A program made the position numbers and the translations under genes. The notes under the pieces were generated by a model. The model did no database searches. It was not told the origin of the DNA and saw nothing but the letters and a program-made list of their open reading frames with translations. Below are positions 46,459 through 54,879 of a stretch of DNA of 64,000 nucleotides, one piece after another (position 1 is the first letter of the stretch; each line of letters begins with the position of its first letter). Location: contig JAFMBM010000001.1 in the NCBI GenBank assembly GCA_017858515.1, positions 1 through 64,000 on the forward strand, read 5' to 3'. This DNA is from Cryomorphaceae bacterium (GTDB lineage: Bacteria > Bacteroidota > Bacteroidia > Flavobacteriales > Schleiferiaceae).

Positions 46459-47232
46459 ATGAAAAGTGATGCACTAAAATTTGGATTTTTTCTTTCTCTA
46501 ATCAGCCTCTTTTTTGTGGCCTGCAATAAGGATATTTCTGTAGGGGGTGGCGATGATACAGATAATCGGAATGTGCATATAGCGCCCTATTTCACGTATA
46601 ATGGAAATCCGTTTTCAAGCGATTCCGTTTATTTCGACAGCTTTGGAAACCGTTTTGTTATAGATAATGTACAAATTGTCATATCTAATTTTTTCATTGT
46701 TGGACAGGGAGATACCGTATCCGATCCCAATTCTTTTAACGTATTGAACTTTACAGATCAACAGTTTAAAGTCTTGAAACTGCCAAAAGGAACGTATTCA
46801 GGATCTTATGGTTTTACTATTGGTTTAGATTCTCTCACAAATGCCAGATTGCCAGGTAGTTTTCCTTCTTCATCGGGTCTTACTGACCCAATGTTATATA
46901 GAGGTAAAAAGCCGTTTTATTTTGGATATAAATTTCTTTTAATAGAAGGGCGTGTCTTCAATCCACTCGGACTGGATACGGTTGGTCCTAGTCACTTTTT
47001 TAGCTACGAGTTAGGCGATTCTTTGACATTGACAAGAACAAGACAAAAGAGCTTTACGGCAAGCAACGACAAACCAATTGTCTTTGAAGTACGTTTTGAT
47101 CTTGCAGATATGCTCGAACCTTTTGATTTGTTTTTCTCTGATACAATCCGCACAGACAGACGCTTTTTAGATGATTATGCAGATGCACTTTTACTAAGAC
47201 AATATTTAGATACCGCTATAACACCTTTTTAA
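46459..47232 (+). CDS. Divergent MbnP-like lipoprotein
   Basis: A 257-aa lipoprotein (signal 1-21, lipobox FVAC, Cys22) resembling MbnP-family proteins: NVHIAPYFTYNGNPF start, IDNVQIVISNFFIVG (strand typical of the family), GLDSLTN and YKFLLIEGR. It lacks the HPL...MYWTW region that the neighbour has, being replaced by DPMLYRGKKPFYFGYKF, so the redox-active Trp position is not preserved. A frame extending from a TTG at 46417 was rejected: the ATG carries the lipoprotein signal. First gene of a three-gene operon. Confidence 0.72.
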   Translation: MKSDALKFGFFLSLISLFFVACNKDISVGGGDDTDNRNVHIAPYFTYNGNPFSSDSVYFDSFGNRFVIDNVQIVISNFFIVGQGDTVSDPNSFNVLNFTDQQFKVLKLPKGTYSGSYGFTIGLDSLTNARLPGSFPSSSGLTDPMLYRGKKPFYFGYKFLLIEGRVFNPLGLDTVGPSHFFSYELGDSLTLTRTRQKSFTASNDKPIVFEVRFDLADMLEPFDLFFSDTIRTDRRFLDDYADALLLRQYLDTAITPF

Positions 47233-47233
47233 A

Positions 47234-47995
47234 ATGAAAACTTGGTTTCCTTCCGTCGGCCTATCGTTACTCACTTTACTAACTATGGCTATGTCTTGTG
47301 AATCGACGAAGGAAGTTAAGGACAGTTTTATTGAAATAGTTCCTGAAGCTACCTTCGGTGGAACCATAGAAGGATTCAATAATCCAAACCCGATCAATGG
47401 ATCTACCGATGTTCTTATTTCAGAGTTGAAGTTTTATTTATCTAAAATTCGAGCTGTTGCCTCAGACGATAGAGAGTATGCTTTAGTAGATTATTGTTTT
47501 TTCGATTTTCGAAATCCTGATTTCGAGAAATACCGGGTAAAACTACCCGAAGGAGTTAACATAAAAGGTTTAAGAGTAAATGTTGGCTTAGATTCGACAC
47601 AGAATTATTCAGATCCTGCTAGTTTTAATCAGGCTCATCCACTCAGCGCTGCCAGAGGGATGTATTGGACTTGGGCTACTCAATATCGTTTTTTGTTAAT
47701 CGAAGGAAAAGCGAATCAAACTAGTCTCATTGGATCTTCAACAGACCAAGGGATTAGCTATCATCCAGGCGGAAATCACCTATATGTTGAGGATGTATTT
47801 CTGCCCCTCAACTTAGGAGTTGGCAACGGTTCAACACGCACTGTTATGCTTAAATTGGATGTAAATCAGTGGTTTAATGGGATTTCGGGCACAATAGATC
47901 CACTTACCGAATCAAATGTACATGCCGCCCCTGAAGATCAGGCTCTGGGCAAGAGGTTTATCGAGAATTTCTCTGCGTCTATGCGATTGCAATAG
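47234..47995 (+). CDS. MbnP-family lipoprotein
   Basis: A 253-aa lipoprotein (lipobox MAMSC, Cys22) matching the MbnP family, copper-binding partners of MbnH-type dihaem peroxidases. Seen: ELKFYLSKIRAV (about 64-75), GLDSTQNYSDP (118-128), HPLSAARGMYWTWATQYRF (135-153 with His135, Trp145 and Trp147), YHPGGNHLY (176-184 with His177 and His182) and ENFSASM near the C-terminus. In methanotrophs MbnH oxidises a Trp of MbnP to kynurenine, which helps bind copper; the presence of Trp here permits the same reaction. Starts 1 nt after the first MbnP gene. Confidence 0.82.
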   Translation: MKTWFPSVGLSLLTLLTMAMSCESTKEVKDSFIEIVPEATFGGTIEGFNNPNPINGSTDVLISELKFYLSKIRAVASDDREYALVDYCFFDFRNPDFEKYRVKLPEGVNIKGLRVNVGLDSTQNYSDPASFNQAHPLSAARGMYWTWATQYRFLLIEGKANQTSLIGSSTDQGISYHPGGNHLYVEDVFLPLNLGVGNGSTRTVMLKLDVNQWFNGISGTIDPLTESNVHAAPEDQALGKRFIENFSASMRLQ

Positions 47996-48002
47996 AAATG
48001 CT

Positions 48003-48965
48003 TTGAGACAATCCGCATTTTTTTTTCTTTTAGCTTCTTTCTTTTTCCTCTTGGTTTCTTCTTGCGGTAAGAAAAAAGAGGAAGTAATAACTCAACTCAA
48101 TGAGCCCTTACCTCCACTTGTATTCCCAATTGATAACCCTATTTGGAAAGAAAAAGTAGAGCTGGGAAAAGCTCTTTTTTTCGACCGACTTCTCTCTAGG
48201 GACTCAACGATTTCTTGTTCTAGCTGTCACTTTCCTCAGTTCGCATATAGCGATACCATCCCAATAAGCAAAGGAGCTCATGGAAGAATAGGCTTTCGAA
48301 ATGCACCTGCATTATTCAATTTGGCTTGGAAACCTAGGCTCTTCAAAGACGGTGGAGTACGAAACTTAGAGCTTCAGGTACTTGCTCCTTTACTAGAGCC
48401 AAACGAGATGGATTTTGGAAGTGAAGAGCTATTGAATAGACTCGAGAAATCAGACGAATATATTAGTCTTTTTTCAAAAGCCTTTGATTCCCTTCCAACT
48501 CTAAAATTAGCTGTTCAGGCGTTGGCAAGTTTTGAACGAACTTTGATCTATAATGAATCTAAATTCGATCGTTTTTTGAGAAATGAAGTGATCCTTTTGG
48601 AGGAAGAGTTGATTGGAATGAGACTTTTTTATAGTCCTGAACTAGCTTGTAGTAGCTGTCATAAAGGTGTTTTATTCACAGACTTTCAATACCACGATAT
48701 TGGAATGCCTCCTTCTGAAGATGTGGGAAGATATAGGGTTAGTCTCGATAGTTTGGATAAGTTCAAATTTGAAACACCAAGCCTAAAGGCTGTTTCACTC
48801 TCTGCGCCCTATATGCACGATGGGTCAATTAAAGATTTGCGAGCAGTAGTGGATTGGTATAATCAAGCGGCTGAAGTAAGGAAAACCAAAGACAAGAGAA
48901 TTCGGGCCTTAAATCTAAATTCGAGTGAAAAAGATGCATTAGTAGCCTTTCTAAACTGCCTTTAG
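48003..48965 (+). CDS. Dihaem cytochrome c peroxidase, MbnH/MauG-type
   Basis: A c-type dihaem peroxidase of the CcpA/MauG superfamily (320 aa) with two CXXCH haem sites: CSSCH at 72-76 and CSSCH at 216-220. The C-terminal SAPYMHDG (268-275) keeps a Met as possible haem ligand. TTG at 48003 gives a compact lipoprotein signal ending in VSSC (Cys21), 7 nt after the MbnP stop; a longer frame from 47916 overlaps that gene by 80 nt without a signal at its start. Most likely acts on the preceding MbnP lipoproteins. Overlaps the convergent T9SS cargo by 4 nt. Confidence 0.85.
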   Translation: MRQSAFFFLLASFFFLLVSSCGKKKEEVITQLNEPLPPLVFPIDNPIWKEKVELGKALFFDRLLSRDSTISCSSCHFPQFAYSDTIPISKGAHGRIGFRNAPALFNLAWKPRLFKDGGVRNLELQVLAPLLEPNEMDFGSEELLNRLEKSDEYISLFSKAFDSLPTLKLAVQALASFERTLIYNESKFDRFLRNEVILLEEELIGMRLFYSPELACSSCHKGVLFTDFQYHDIGMPPSEDVGRYRVSLDSLDKFKFETPSLKAVSLSAPYMHDGSIKDLRAVVDWYNQAAEVRKTKDKRIRALNLNSSEKDALVAFLNCL

Positions 48966-50053
48966 TAAAGGACTGAAAATCGCTCGAAATAACTTTTCCC
49001 AGACAATCCTTTCCAGATCGCAAAATAGGTTCCCATTGGCAATTCAGAAATATCCAAGGAGGTTTGATAGTTGCGCTCAAACAGAAGTTGCCCATGAAGA
49101 TTTAGTACCCCAAGCTTTCCAATAGGCGGATCAAGTACTCGAATAAACTGTGAACTTGGATTTGGATATATTTTGCCAATGGTTTTTGGCTGATCAATGG
49201 CATATAGAGTGGAATTCAATTTGAATTCAGAAAGCTGTGCGGGCAAGCTATTGTCTTTTTCAGAGGTGATATAATACGTATTGACATCCATCCTTTCGAT
49301 GGCTTCCACCTGCTGTGGACCTGAAACGGTTATTGCATGCGCCATTTGTAAAGAAGTAGATAAGCTCCATCCATTTATAAATTGGATTTCATAAATGAAA
49401 ACTGAATTGATGGAATACCCACACAGAACAATTTTATTTTGAAGGCCATTGAAACATCCCCCCGTTACCAAGCCGGGAGTAGGAATTACAGCTTTCTTAG
49501 TTAAAGTGTAATTTCCGGGAGTTTTAGGAAGCGTGTAAACAGAACTATTAAAACTGCTTTTATCTTTTGTAAAAAGGTAGATCGAGTCGCCTGCGCAAAC
49601 TATTGCCTCCGCGTCGAAAGGAGTGAAAGGATTTGAGCTAAATGAATTCTGTTCGGAATAATTGAAAGTAATGACTTCGGCGCTAACCGTATCATTAAAA
49701 AGAAAGTCTGTGCGGCTGATTTTATAGATGGCCAAGTTGGTTCTTGTACCATTGTTATTACCGAAATCACCTATGTAAATAAATTGATTGTCGGCTGAAA
49801 TATCCTCCCAATCATTAGCACCAGCATTGGTTATATAAACCTTTCGAACTACAGAGCCACTTATACTATCCACTTCATATAGAAAGGGACCATCGCCAGA
49901 ATCATTGTGCGTAATAAGTCGACCACTGACTTCTAAAAGACCTGAAGTTTCCTCTACCTGAGCGCTTAAGGCGGCGCGATTAGAAGTTTGTATGGTTTGA
50001 GCTTCTATATTCATAAATAGAATGATAAAGCCCAAAATGAGTGATGTTTTCAT
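48962..50053 (-). CDS. T9SS cargo protein with beta-propeller-like body
   Basis: Exported 363-aa protein: signal 1-18 (IEA-Q), a body of repeated strand units (LLEVSGRLITHNDSGDGPFLYEVD about 39-62, WEDISADNQFIYIGDFGNNNG about 82-102, FDAEAIVCAGDSIYLFTKDKS about 145-165) resembling a beta-propeller such as the SdiA-regulated/phytase-like proteins, and a C-terminal T9SS type-A sorting domain from IYPNPSSQ (about 295) to GTYFAIWKG. Function unknown. Confidence 0.78.
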   Translation of the reverse strand: MKTSLILGFIILFMNIEAQTIQTSNRAALSAQVEETSGLLEVSGRLITHNDSGDGPFLYEVDSISGSVVRKVYITNAGANDWEDISADNQFIYIGDFGNNNGTRTNLAIYKISRTDFLFNDTVSAEVITFNYSEQNSFSSNPFTPFDAEAIVCAGDSIYLFTKDKSSFNSSVYTLPKTPGNYTLTKKAVIPTPGLVTGGCFNGLQNKIVLCGYSINSVFIYEIQFINGWSLSTSLQMAHAITVSGPQQVEAIERMDVNTYYITSEKDNSLPAQLSEFKLNSTLYAIDQPKTIGKIYPNPSSQFIRVLDPPIGKLGVLNLHGQLLFERNYQTSLDISELPMGTYFAIWKGLSGKSYFERFSVLY

Positions 50054-50115
50054 GTTCTGGTTAGACTTGTTTAAAACACATCTGATGTTTGATGAAAGAG
50101 AGCAAAGTAGCTAAT

Positions 50116-50123
50116 TATCTTTG
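50116..50123 (+). promoter_or_regulatory. TAnnTTTG box giving a probable leaderless mpl mRNA
   Basis: TATCTTTG, 5 nt before the ATG at 50129. TTTG at 50088-50091 is 24 nt upstream, wider than usual. Confidence 0.43.
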
Positions 50124-50128
50124 AACAT

Positions 50129-51481
50129 ATGTTAAAAATTCACCTTATCGCCATAGGTGGGGCAGCAATGCACAACTTGGCACTTGAACTCGCCTACCAG
50201 GGACATGAAGTAAGTGGATCTGACGATCAAATCGTTGAGCCCTCAAAGAGCAGATTGGCTCAGGCAGGATTGCTTCCCGCTAATGGTTGGGATGCGAAGA
50301 AAATCACATCTGATTTGGATATAGTTGTTTTAGGAATGCATGCACATGCAGATAATCCAGAGCTAAAAAGGGCACTTGAATTGGGGTTGAAGGTGCAATC
50401 CTATCCAGAATTTATATACGAAAGGAATAAGTCCAAAACACGCGTGGTGGTGGCGGGAAGCCATGGAAAGACCTCCATCACCTCCATGATATTGCATGTG
50501 TTGAATGAGGTCAATCAAGATGTTAATTATTTAGTAGGTGCCCAATTGGCTGGTTTTAATAGGATGGTTCAACTAGACGACTCTTTGGAATTCATCATCA
50601 TAGAAGGCGATGAATACTTGAGCTCTACTTTAGATAGAAGGCCCAAATTTTTATGGTACAAACCTAATATTGCAGTAATTTCTGGAATAGAATGGGATCA
50701 TGCCAATGTTTTTCCTGATCCTGAGGAGTATTATTTGCAATTTGAAAAATTTGTTGAATCCATTGTTCCGGGGGGAAGTTTGGCCTATTTCAGTGAAGAT
50801 AATCGGCTGAATGAAATTGTTAATCGATGTTCAACAGAAATAAGACTCTTTCCATATTCAACGCCCAAATACAGGATAGAAAGGAGTGAAGTGGTTTTGG
50901 AAACGGAAGAAGGAGAGGTTTCGCTGAAAGTATTTGGAAAACACAATCTCCAGAACATGGAAGCAGCTCGTTTGATATGTAATCAGCTAGGGGTAATGGA
51001 TTCTGATTTTTATGCTGCAATTTCAAGTTTCGAAGGAGCAAGCAGGCGATTGGAGAAGATCTTTGAGGATAATACACATTGTATTTACCGCGATTTCGCT
51101 CATGCTCCTTCCAAAGTAAAAGCAACTATTTCTGCTGTTCGAGAATTCCATCCAACCAAAAGATTCATAGCTTGTTTTGAATTGCATACCTATTCAAGCC
51201 TGTCTAAAAGCTTTTTACCACAATACAAAGATTCTATGCAGTCTGCAGATCATGCAATTGTCTATTATAGTCCTGCAGAGGTGGAAAGAAAGCGGCTTTC
51301 GGAATTGAATTCAAGCGAATTGAAAGCGTATTTCAATCGAGACGATTTGCATATTTTCACAGATAAGAACGCGCTCTTAGTCCATTTAAAGAGTCTCTTT
51401 ATAGAAGATTCCGTTCTACTACTTATGAGTTCGGGGCAGTTTGGTGGAATGCCATTGGAAGAGTTGAGTATCCATTTTTAA
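50129..51481 (+). CDS. mpl: Murein peptide ligase (Mpl-type Mur ligase)
   Basis: Mur ligase family protein (450 aa) that joins UDP-MurNAc to the tripeptide L-Ala-D-Glu-meso-Dap from cell-wall recycling. N-terminal Rossmann domain IHLIAIGGAAMHNLALELA (4-22), ATPase loop AGSHGKTSITSM (about 111-122), EGDEYLSS (about 160) and the C-terminal domain with FAHAPSKV (about 325-332). The AGSHGKT box and absence of the MurC features favour Mpl over MurC; the distinction rests on family resemblance only. Confidence 0.88.
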   Translation: MLKIHLIAIGGAAMHNLALELAYQGHEVSGSDDQIVEPSKSRLAQAGLLPANGWDAKKITSDLDIVVLGMHAHADNPELKRALELGLKVQSYPEFIYERNKSKTRVVVAGSHGKTSITSMILHVLNEVNQDVNYLVGAQLAGFNRMVQLDDSLEFIIIEGDEYLSSTLDRRPKFLWYKPNIAVISGIEWDHANVFPDPEEYYLQFEKFVESIVPGGSLAYFSEDNRLNEIVNRCSTEIRLFPYSTPKYRIERSEVVLETEEGEVSLKVFGKHNLQNMEAARLICNQLGVMDSDFYAAISSFEGASRRLEKIFEDNTHCIYRDFAHAPSKVKATISAVREFHPTKRFIACFELHTYSSLSKSFLPQYKDSMQSADHAIVYYSPAEVERKRLSELNSSELKAYFNRDDLHIFTDKNALLVHLKSLFIEDSVLLLMSSGQFGGMPLEELSIHF

Positions 51482-51541
51482 TGATCTGAATTGCCTAGAA
51501 GAGGTTTAAGGGAGCTTTCTCAAAAGTAATTTGTCTGCCTA

Positions 51542-51572
51542 TTTGATTTTCAATCCTTTCGCACTACATTTG
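51542..51572 (+). promoter_or_regulatory. Promoter of rpsA
   Basis: TTTG (51542-51545), 19-nt spacer, TACATTTG (51565-51572): the best full match to the phylum's promoter consensus in this window. Predicted start near 51579, giving a leader of about 100 nt. Confidence 0.65.
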
Positions 51573-51677
51573 CAGCCCTTTTTCCGCAGCAGAATCCAAT
51601 CGGAGAGGGGGTTGATAAATAGTAAAATAAGCTCTCATTTTGATGCTTGCTAAGGATTGGAAGAGAAATGAGATACA

Positions 51678-53747
51678 ATGAATTTTATGTCCGAAGAGAC
51701 AAACAAACCCATCGAAGAGACCGGAGCGGTAGAATCGAACACACAAAATGATCTGCCTACAATTGAGGTAGACGCCAATCAAATGGAGACTCCTGAAGCA
51801 TCTGAAGCCGTTGTTGAAAACAATGACGCGGCTATTGTTGCTGAAGAAACAGTGGTTTCTGAAGAGGCTGTTAATGCTGAAGAAACAGCTAAGCCAAGAG
51901 CAAGAAAAGAGCGCGAAAGCAAGAATCAAAAATCAGATGATGATTTAGATGATGATTTAGCTCAATTACAATTGATCGATGATCAGCCAGAGGAATTGGA
52001 CTGGGAAGTACTTGAAACAGGTATTAGCGGTGTAAGTCGCGAAATGAGAGCTCAAATGGAGGAAATGTACGCAGCTACACCTTCGGTTACTGAGCATCAA
52101 GTGGTTATTGGTAAGGTTGTGGCCTTAACAGACCGTGAAGCTATCATTGATATCGACTCTAAGTCGGAAGGGGTAGTTTCCTTGAACGAGTTTCGTTACA
52201 ATCCAGATCTAAAGGTTTCAGACGAGGTTGAGGTTTTAGTAGACAAGCTTGAAGACAAGAATGGTCAGTTAGTTCTTTCTCACAGAAAAGCTCGCCAGAT
52301 TAAGGCTTGGGATAGAGTAAATGATGCTCATACCACGGAAGAGATTGTAAATGGCTTCGTGAAATGCCGTACGAAAGGCGGTATGATCGTAGATGTTTTT
52401 GGAATTGAAGCTTTCCTACCCGGATCTCAAATTGATGTTAAACCTATTCGCGATTACGATGCGTACGTAGGGAAGACTATGGAGTTCAAGATTGTTAAGA
52501 TCAATCAAGAGTTCAAGAACGTAGTTGTTTCTCACAAAGCGCTTATCGAAGCTGACCTTGAAGAGCAGAAGAAAGAAATTATCTCTAAATTGGAGAAAGG
52601 TCAAGTTCTTGAAGGAATCGTTAAGAATATCACTTCTTACGGCGTATTCATAGATCTTGGTGGAGTAGACGGATTAGTTCATATCACTGATTTGAGCTGG
52701 AGTCGTATAAGCCATCCTTCGGAAATGCTCGAACTAGATCAAAGAATCAACGTAGTTATACTTGACTTTGATGAGAGCAAGACTCGTATTCAATTGGGTA
52801 TTAAGCAACTTGAGGCTCATCCATGGGAGCAATTAGATAAGAATTTAAGTGTTGGTAGCAAAATCAAAGGAAAGGTTGTAGTTATTGCAGACTACGGAGC
52901 TTTCATTGAAGTAATGCCAGGTGTTGAGGGCTTAATTCACGTTTCTGAAATGTCTTGGAGCACGCATTTGCGCAGTGCACAAGATTTCGTGAAGTTGGGT
53001 CAGGATATAGAGTGTATCATTCTTTCTTTGGATATGGAAGAGCGCAAAATGTCTTTGGGCATGAAGCAACTTTCTCCAGATCCATGGACTGATATTACTT
53101 CAAAGTACCCTGCCAATAGCAGACACAAAGGAACCGTTCGCAATTTCACCAATTTTGGTGTGTTTGTAGAACTAGAAGAGGGTATTGACGGTCTTATACA
53201 CATCTCTGACTTGAGTTGGACTAAGAAAGTGAAACACCCAGGCGAGTTTACTTCGGTTGGAAGTGTACTTGAGGTGATTGTACTTGAAATCGACGTTGAA
53301 AGCCGCAAATTGAGCTTAGGCCATAAGCAGGTGGAAGACAATCCATGGGATACGTATGCCACTCTTTTAGAAGAGGGAAGCGTTCTTAGTGGAAAGGTGA
53401 CTGAAATCTTTGATAAAGGAGCCAATATTCTTATCGAAAATGTGGGTGTTGAGGCCTTTGCGCCAAGCCGTCATTTAGTGAAAGAAGATGGTGGCGTGTT
53501 GAAGACCAATGATGTTGCAGATTTCAAGGTTATTGAATTTAACAAAGAAAGTCGTAGAGTAGTTGTTTCTCATAGCCGTATGTTCGGTGATGTGAAAATG
53601 GCGCAAGAGGCGAAAGAGGTTGAGAAAACAGGTAAGGCTGTTAAGAACCTTCAATCTAATGTTGAGCGTTCTACTCTAGGCGATATTGATGCTCTTTCTC
53701 AATTGAAAGCTGAGCTTGAAGCTCGTGAAAGTGAAGATGAGAACTAG
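51678..53747 (+). CDS. rpsA: 30S ribosomal protein S1
   Basis: S1, which binds mRNA at the ribosome. The 689-aa protein has an acidic, low-complexity N-terminal extension (about 1-115, many Glu/Ala/Val) and six S1 OB-fold repeats from about residue 137 to 640 (for example VLEGIVKNITSYGVFIDLGG, KIKGKVVVIADYGAFIEVMP and RHKGTVRNFTNFGVFVELEE). E. coli S1 is 557 aa; the extra length is the N-terminal tail, as is usual in Bacteroidota. A second in-frame ATG at 51687 is possible. Strong promoter upstream; terminator at 53762. Confidence 0.96.
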   Translation: MNFMSEETNKPIEETGAVESNTQNDLPTIEVDANQMETPEASEAVVENNDAAIVAEETVVSEEAVNAEETAKPRARKERESKNQKSDDDLDDDLAQLQLIDDQPEELDWEVLETGISGVSREMRAQMEEMYAATPSVTEHQVVIGKVVALTDREAIIDIDSKSEGVVSLNEFRYNPDLKVSDEVEVLVDKLEDKNGQLVLSHRKARQIKAWDRVNDAHTTEEIVNGFVKCRTKGGMIVDVFGIEAFLPGSQIDVKPIRDYDAYVGKTMEFKIVKINQEFKNVVVSHKALIEADLEEQKKEIISKLEKGQVLEGIVKNITSYGVFIDLGGVDGLVHITDLSWSRISHPSEMLELDQRINVVILDFDESKTRIQLGIKQLEAHPWEQLDKNLSVGSKIKGKVVVIADYGAFIEVMPGVEGLIHVSEMSWSTHLRSAQDFVKLGQDIECIILSLDMEERKMSLGMKQLSPDPWTDITSKYPANSRHKGTVRNFTNFGVFVELEEGIDGLIHISDLSWTKKVKHPGEFTSVGSVLEVIVLEIDVESRKLSLGHKQVEDNPWDTYATLLEEGSVLSGKVTEIFDKGANILIENVGVEAFAPSRHLVKEDGGVLKTNDVADFKVIEFNKESRRVVVSHSRMFGDVKMAQEAKEVEKTGKAVKNLQSNVERSTLGDIDALSQLKAELEARESEDEN

Positions 53748-53761
53748 GCAATAATGCTTTT

Positions 53762-53797
53762 AAAAAAAAAGCCTCGCGGAAGCGAGGCTTTTTTTTA
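53762..53797. terminator. Bidirectional rho-independent terminator (rpsA / META gene)
   Basis: AAGCCTCGC/GCGAGGCTT (53769-53777, 53782-53790) with a GGAA loop, flanked by A-run (53762-53770) and T-run (53789-53797). Serves rpsA on the plus strand and the convergent META gene on the minus strand. Confidence 0.88.
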
Positions 53798-53807
53798 TCC
53801 AAAGAAA

Positions 53808-54236
53808 TTATTTAATGGGTAAAAAAGACAAAAGATCTTTTCCAGCATCTCCAAATAGTTTGAGTTTATCTCCAGAAATGTCGAAGCTCTTTACCTGACT
53901 TAATGCGTTCAAGAAATTTTTCTCTCCATCTCCTGCACAGGCCTTTTTTGTCATAGCGCCTGGGTCTAATCCAAGTCCCATTCCTGAAAGGTTAAAGCTG
54001 CCATTGAAATTGTTGCATCCAGTAAAGCCAGATAGTTTACTGTCTTTAGAGAAAAGCAAACTGGGAATGCCAGAGGTAAAACTATTGATGTCAACCGCAT
54101 TACCTAGCAAGCTTTCCAATCCCCAAGTCTTTGAAGTCAACATACTTAATGGGTCGGAGGTTATTTTTTTCATGCTGTCACAAGAGCTTAGACTGACTAT
54201 AGCAATTAGGAATAAAGTAGAGAGTTTCTTTCTCAT
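53808..54236 (-). CDS. META-domain lipoprotein (HslJ-like)
   Basis: A 142-aa lipoprotein (lipobox LSSC, Cys19) with a META domain: SKTWGLESLLGN (about 35-46), LSGFTGCNNFNGSF (about 68-81) and KKACAGDGEKNFLNALSQV region (about 97-115). META/HslJ proteins are outer-membrane or envelope stress-related proteins of unclear function. Separate transcript, with its terminator shared with rpsA. Confidence 0.88.
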   Translation of the reverse strand: MRKKLSTLFLIAIVSLSSCDSMKKITSDPLSMLTSKTWGLESLLGNAVDINSFTSGIPSLLFSKDSKLSGFTGCNNFNGSFNLSGMGLGLDPGAMTKKACAGDGEKNFLNALSQVKSFDISGDKLKLFGDAGKDLLSFLPIK

Positions 54237-54286
54237 AGGTTCGGTATTTTTGTTGATCGCTAATATAGTAGTGTAAAACGAATTAC

Positions 54287-54316
54287 TTTGTTATCTGAAA
54301 GAGGTGTTTATCTTTA
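54287..54316 (+). promoter_or_regulatory. Promoter of the H-NOX/kinase operon
   Basis: TTTG (54287-54290), 18-nt spacer, TATCTTTA (54309-54316; last G replaced by A). 20 nt before the H-NOX ATG at 54337. Confidence 0.48.
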
Positions 54317-54336
54317 GAGCTTAATCGTAAGACCAA

Positions 54337-54879
54337 ATGAAGGGAATCGTTTTTACAGAATTATTAGAAATGGTAGAGGCCAAATTTGGTCTAGAAGTAG
54401 CCGATGCAATTGTTCAAGCAGCTCATTTGGAGTCAGAAGGGGCCTATACTTCTGTAGGCACGTATGACCATAAAGAGATATTTGCCCTTGTAGCGCAGCT
54501 GGAGAAGCATAGCGGTATAGATTCGAAAATGCTTTTTCAAGTCTTTGGACAGTATTTATTTAAAAAATTCTATCAAGGGTATCCACACTTCTTTGCGGAA
54601 TCTATGGATACTTTTTCTTTTTTAGATACAATTGAAGATCATATTCATGTTGAGGTGTTAAAGCTATATAAAGATGCTCAATTACCTCGTTTTGATATTT
54701 ATAGGGATGATAAGTCATTGAGAATGATCTATCATTCGGACAGAAAAATGGGTGATTTTGCTCATGGTCTATTGCTTGGAGCAATAGAGCACTTTAATGA
54801 GCCGGATATCGTAATAGTACAAGAGTCTCTTTCCGAATCTGGAGATCGAATCTCTTTTACTCTAACCAAGAATGCCTGA
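54337..54879 (+). CDS. H-NOX haem nitric-oxide/oxygen-binding protein
   Basis: A 180-aa H-NOX (HNOB) domain protein. The likely proximal haem ligand is His104 in DHIHVEVLKLYKDAQLP (102-117), and the haem-propionate motif YxSxR is complete (Tyr132-Ser134-Arg136, in IYHSDRKMGD). In facultative bacteria such proteins bind NO and control a kinase or cyclic-di-GMP enzyme next door. The residues that would bind O2 in a Tyr-containing pocket cannot be judged without a structural alignment. The kinase gene overlaps its 3' end by 8 nt. Confidence 0.9.
   Translation: MKGIVFTELLEMVEAKFGLEVADAIVQAAHLESEGAYTSVGTYDHKEIFALVAQLEKHSGIDSKMLFQVFGQYLFKKFYQGYPHFFAESMDTFSFLDTIEDHIHVEVLKLYKDAQLPRFDIYRDDKSLRMIYHSDRKMGDFAHGLLLGAIEHFNEPDIVIVQESLSESGDRISFTLTKNA

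Noticed and set aside
51564-51929. Minus-strand frame across the rpsA start
   Set aside because: Antisense shadow of the acidic S1 N-terminus; low-complexity translation with no motif.
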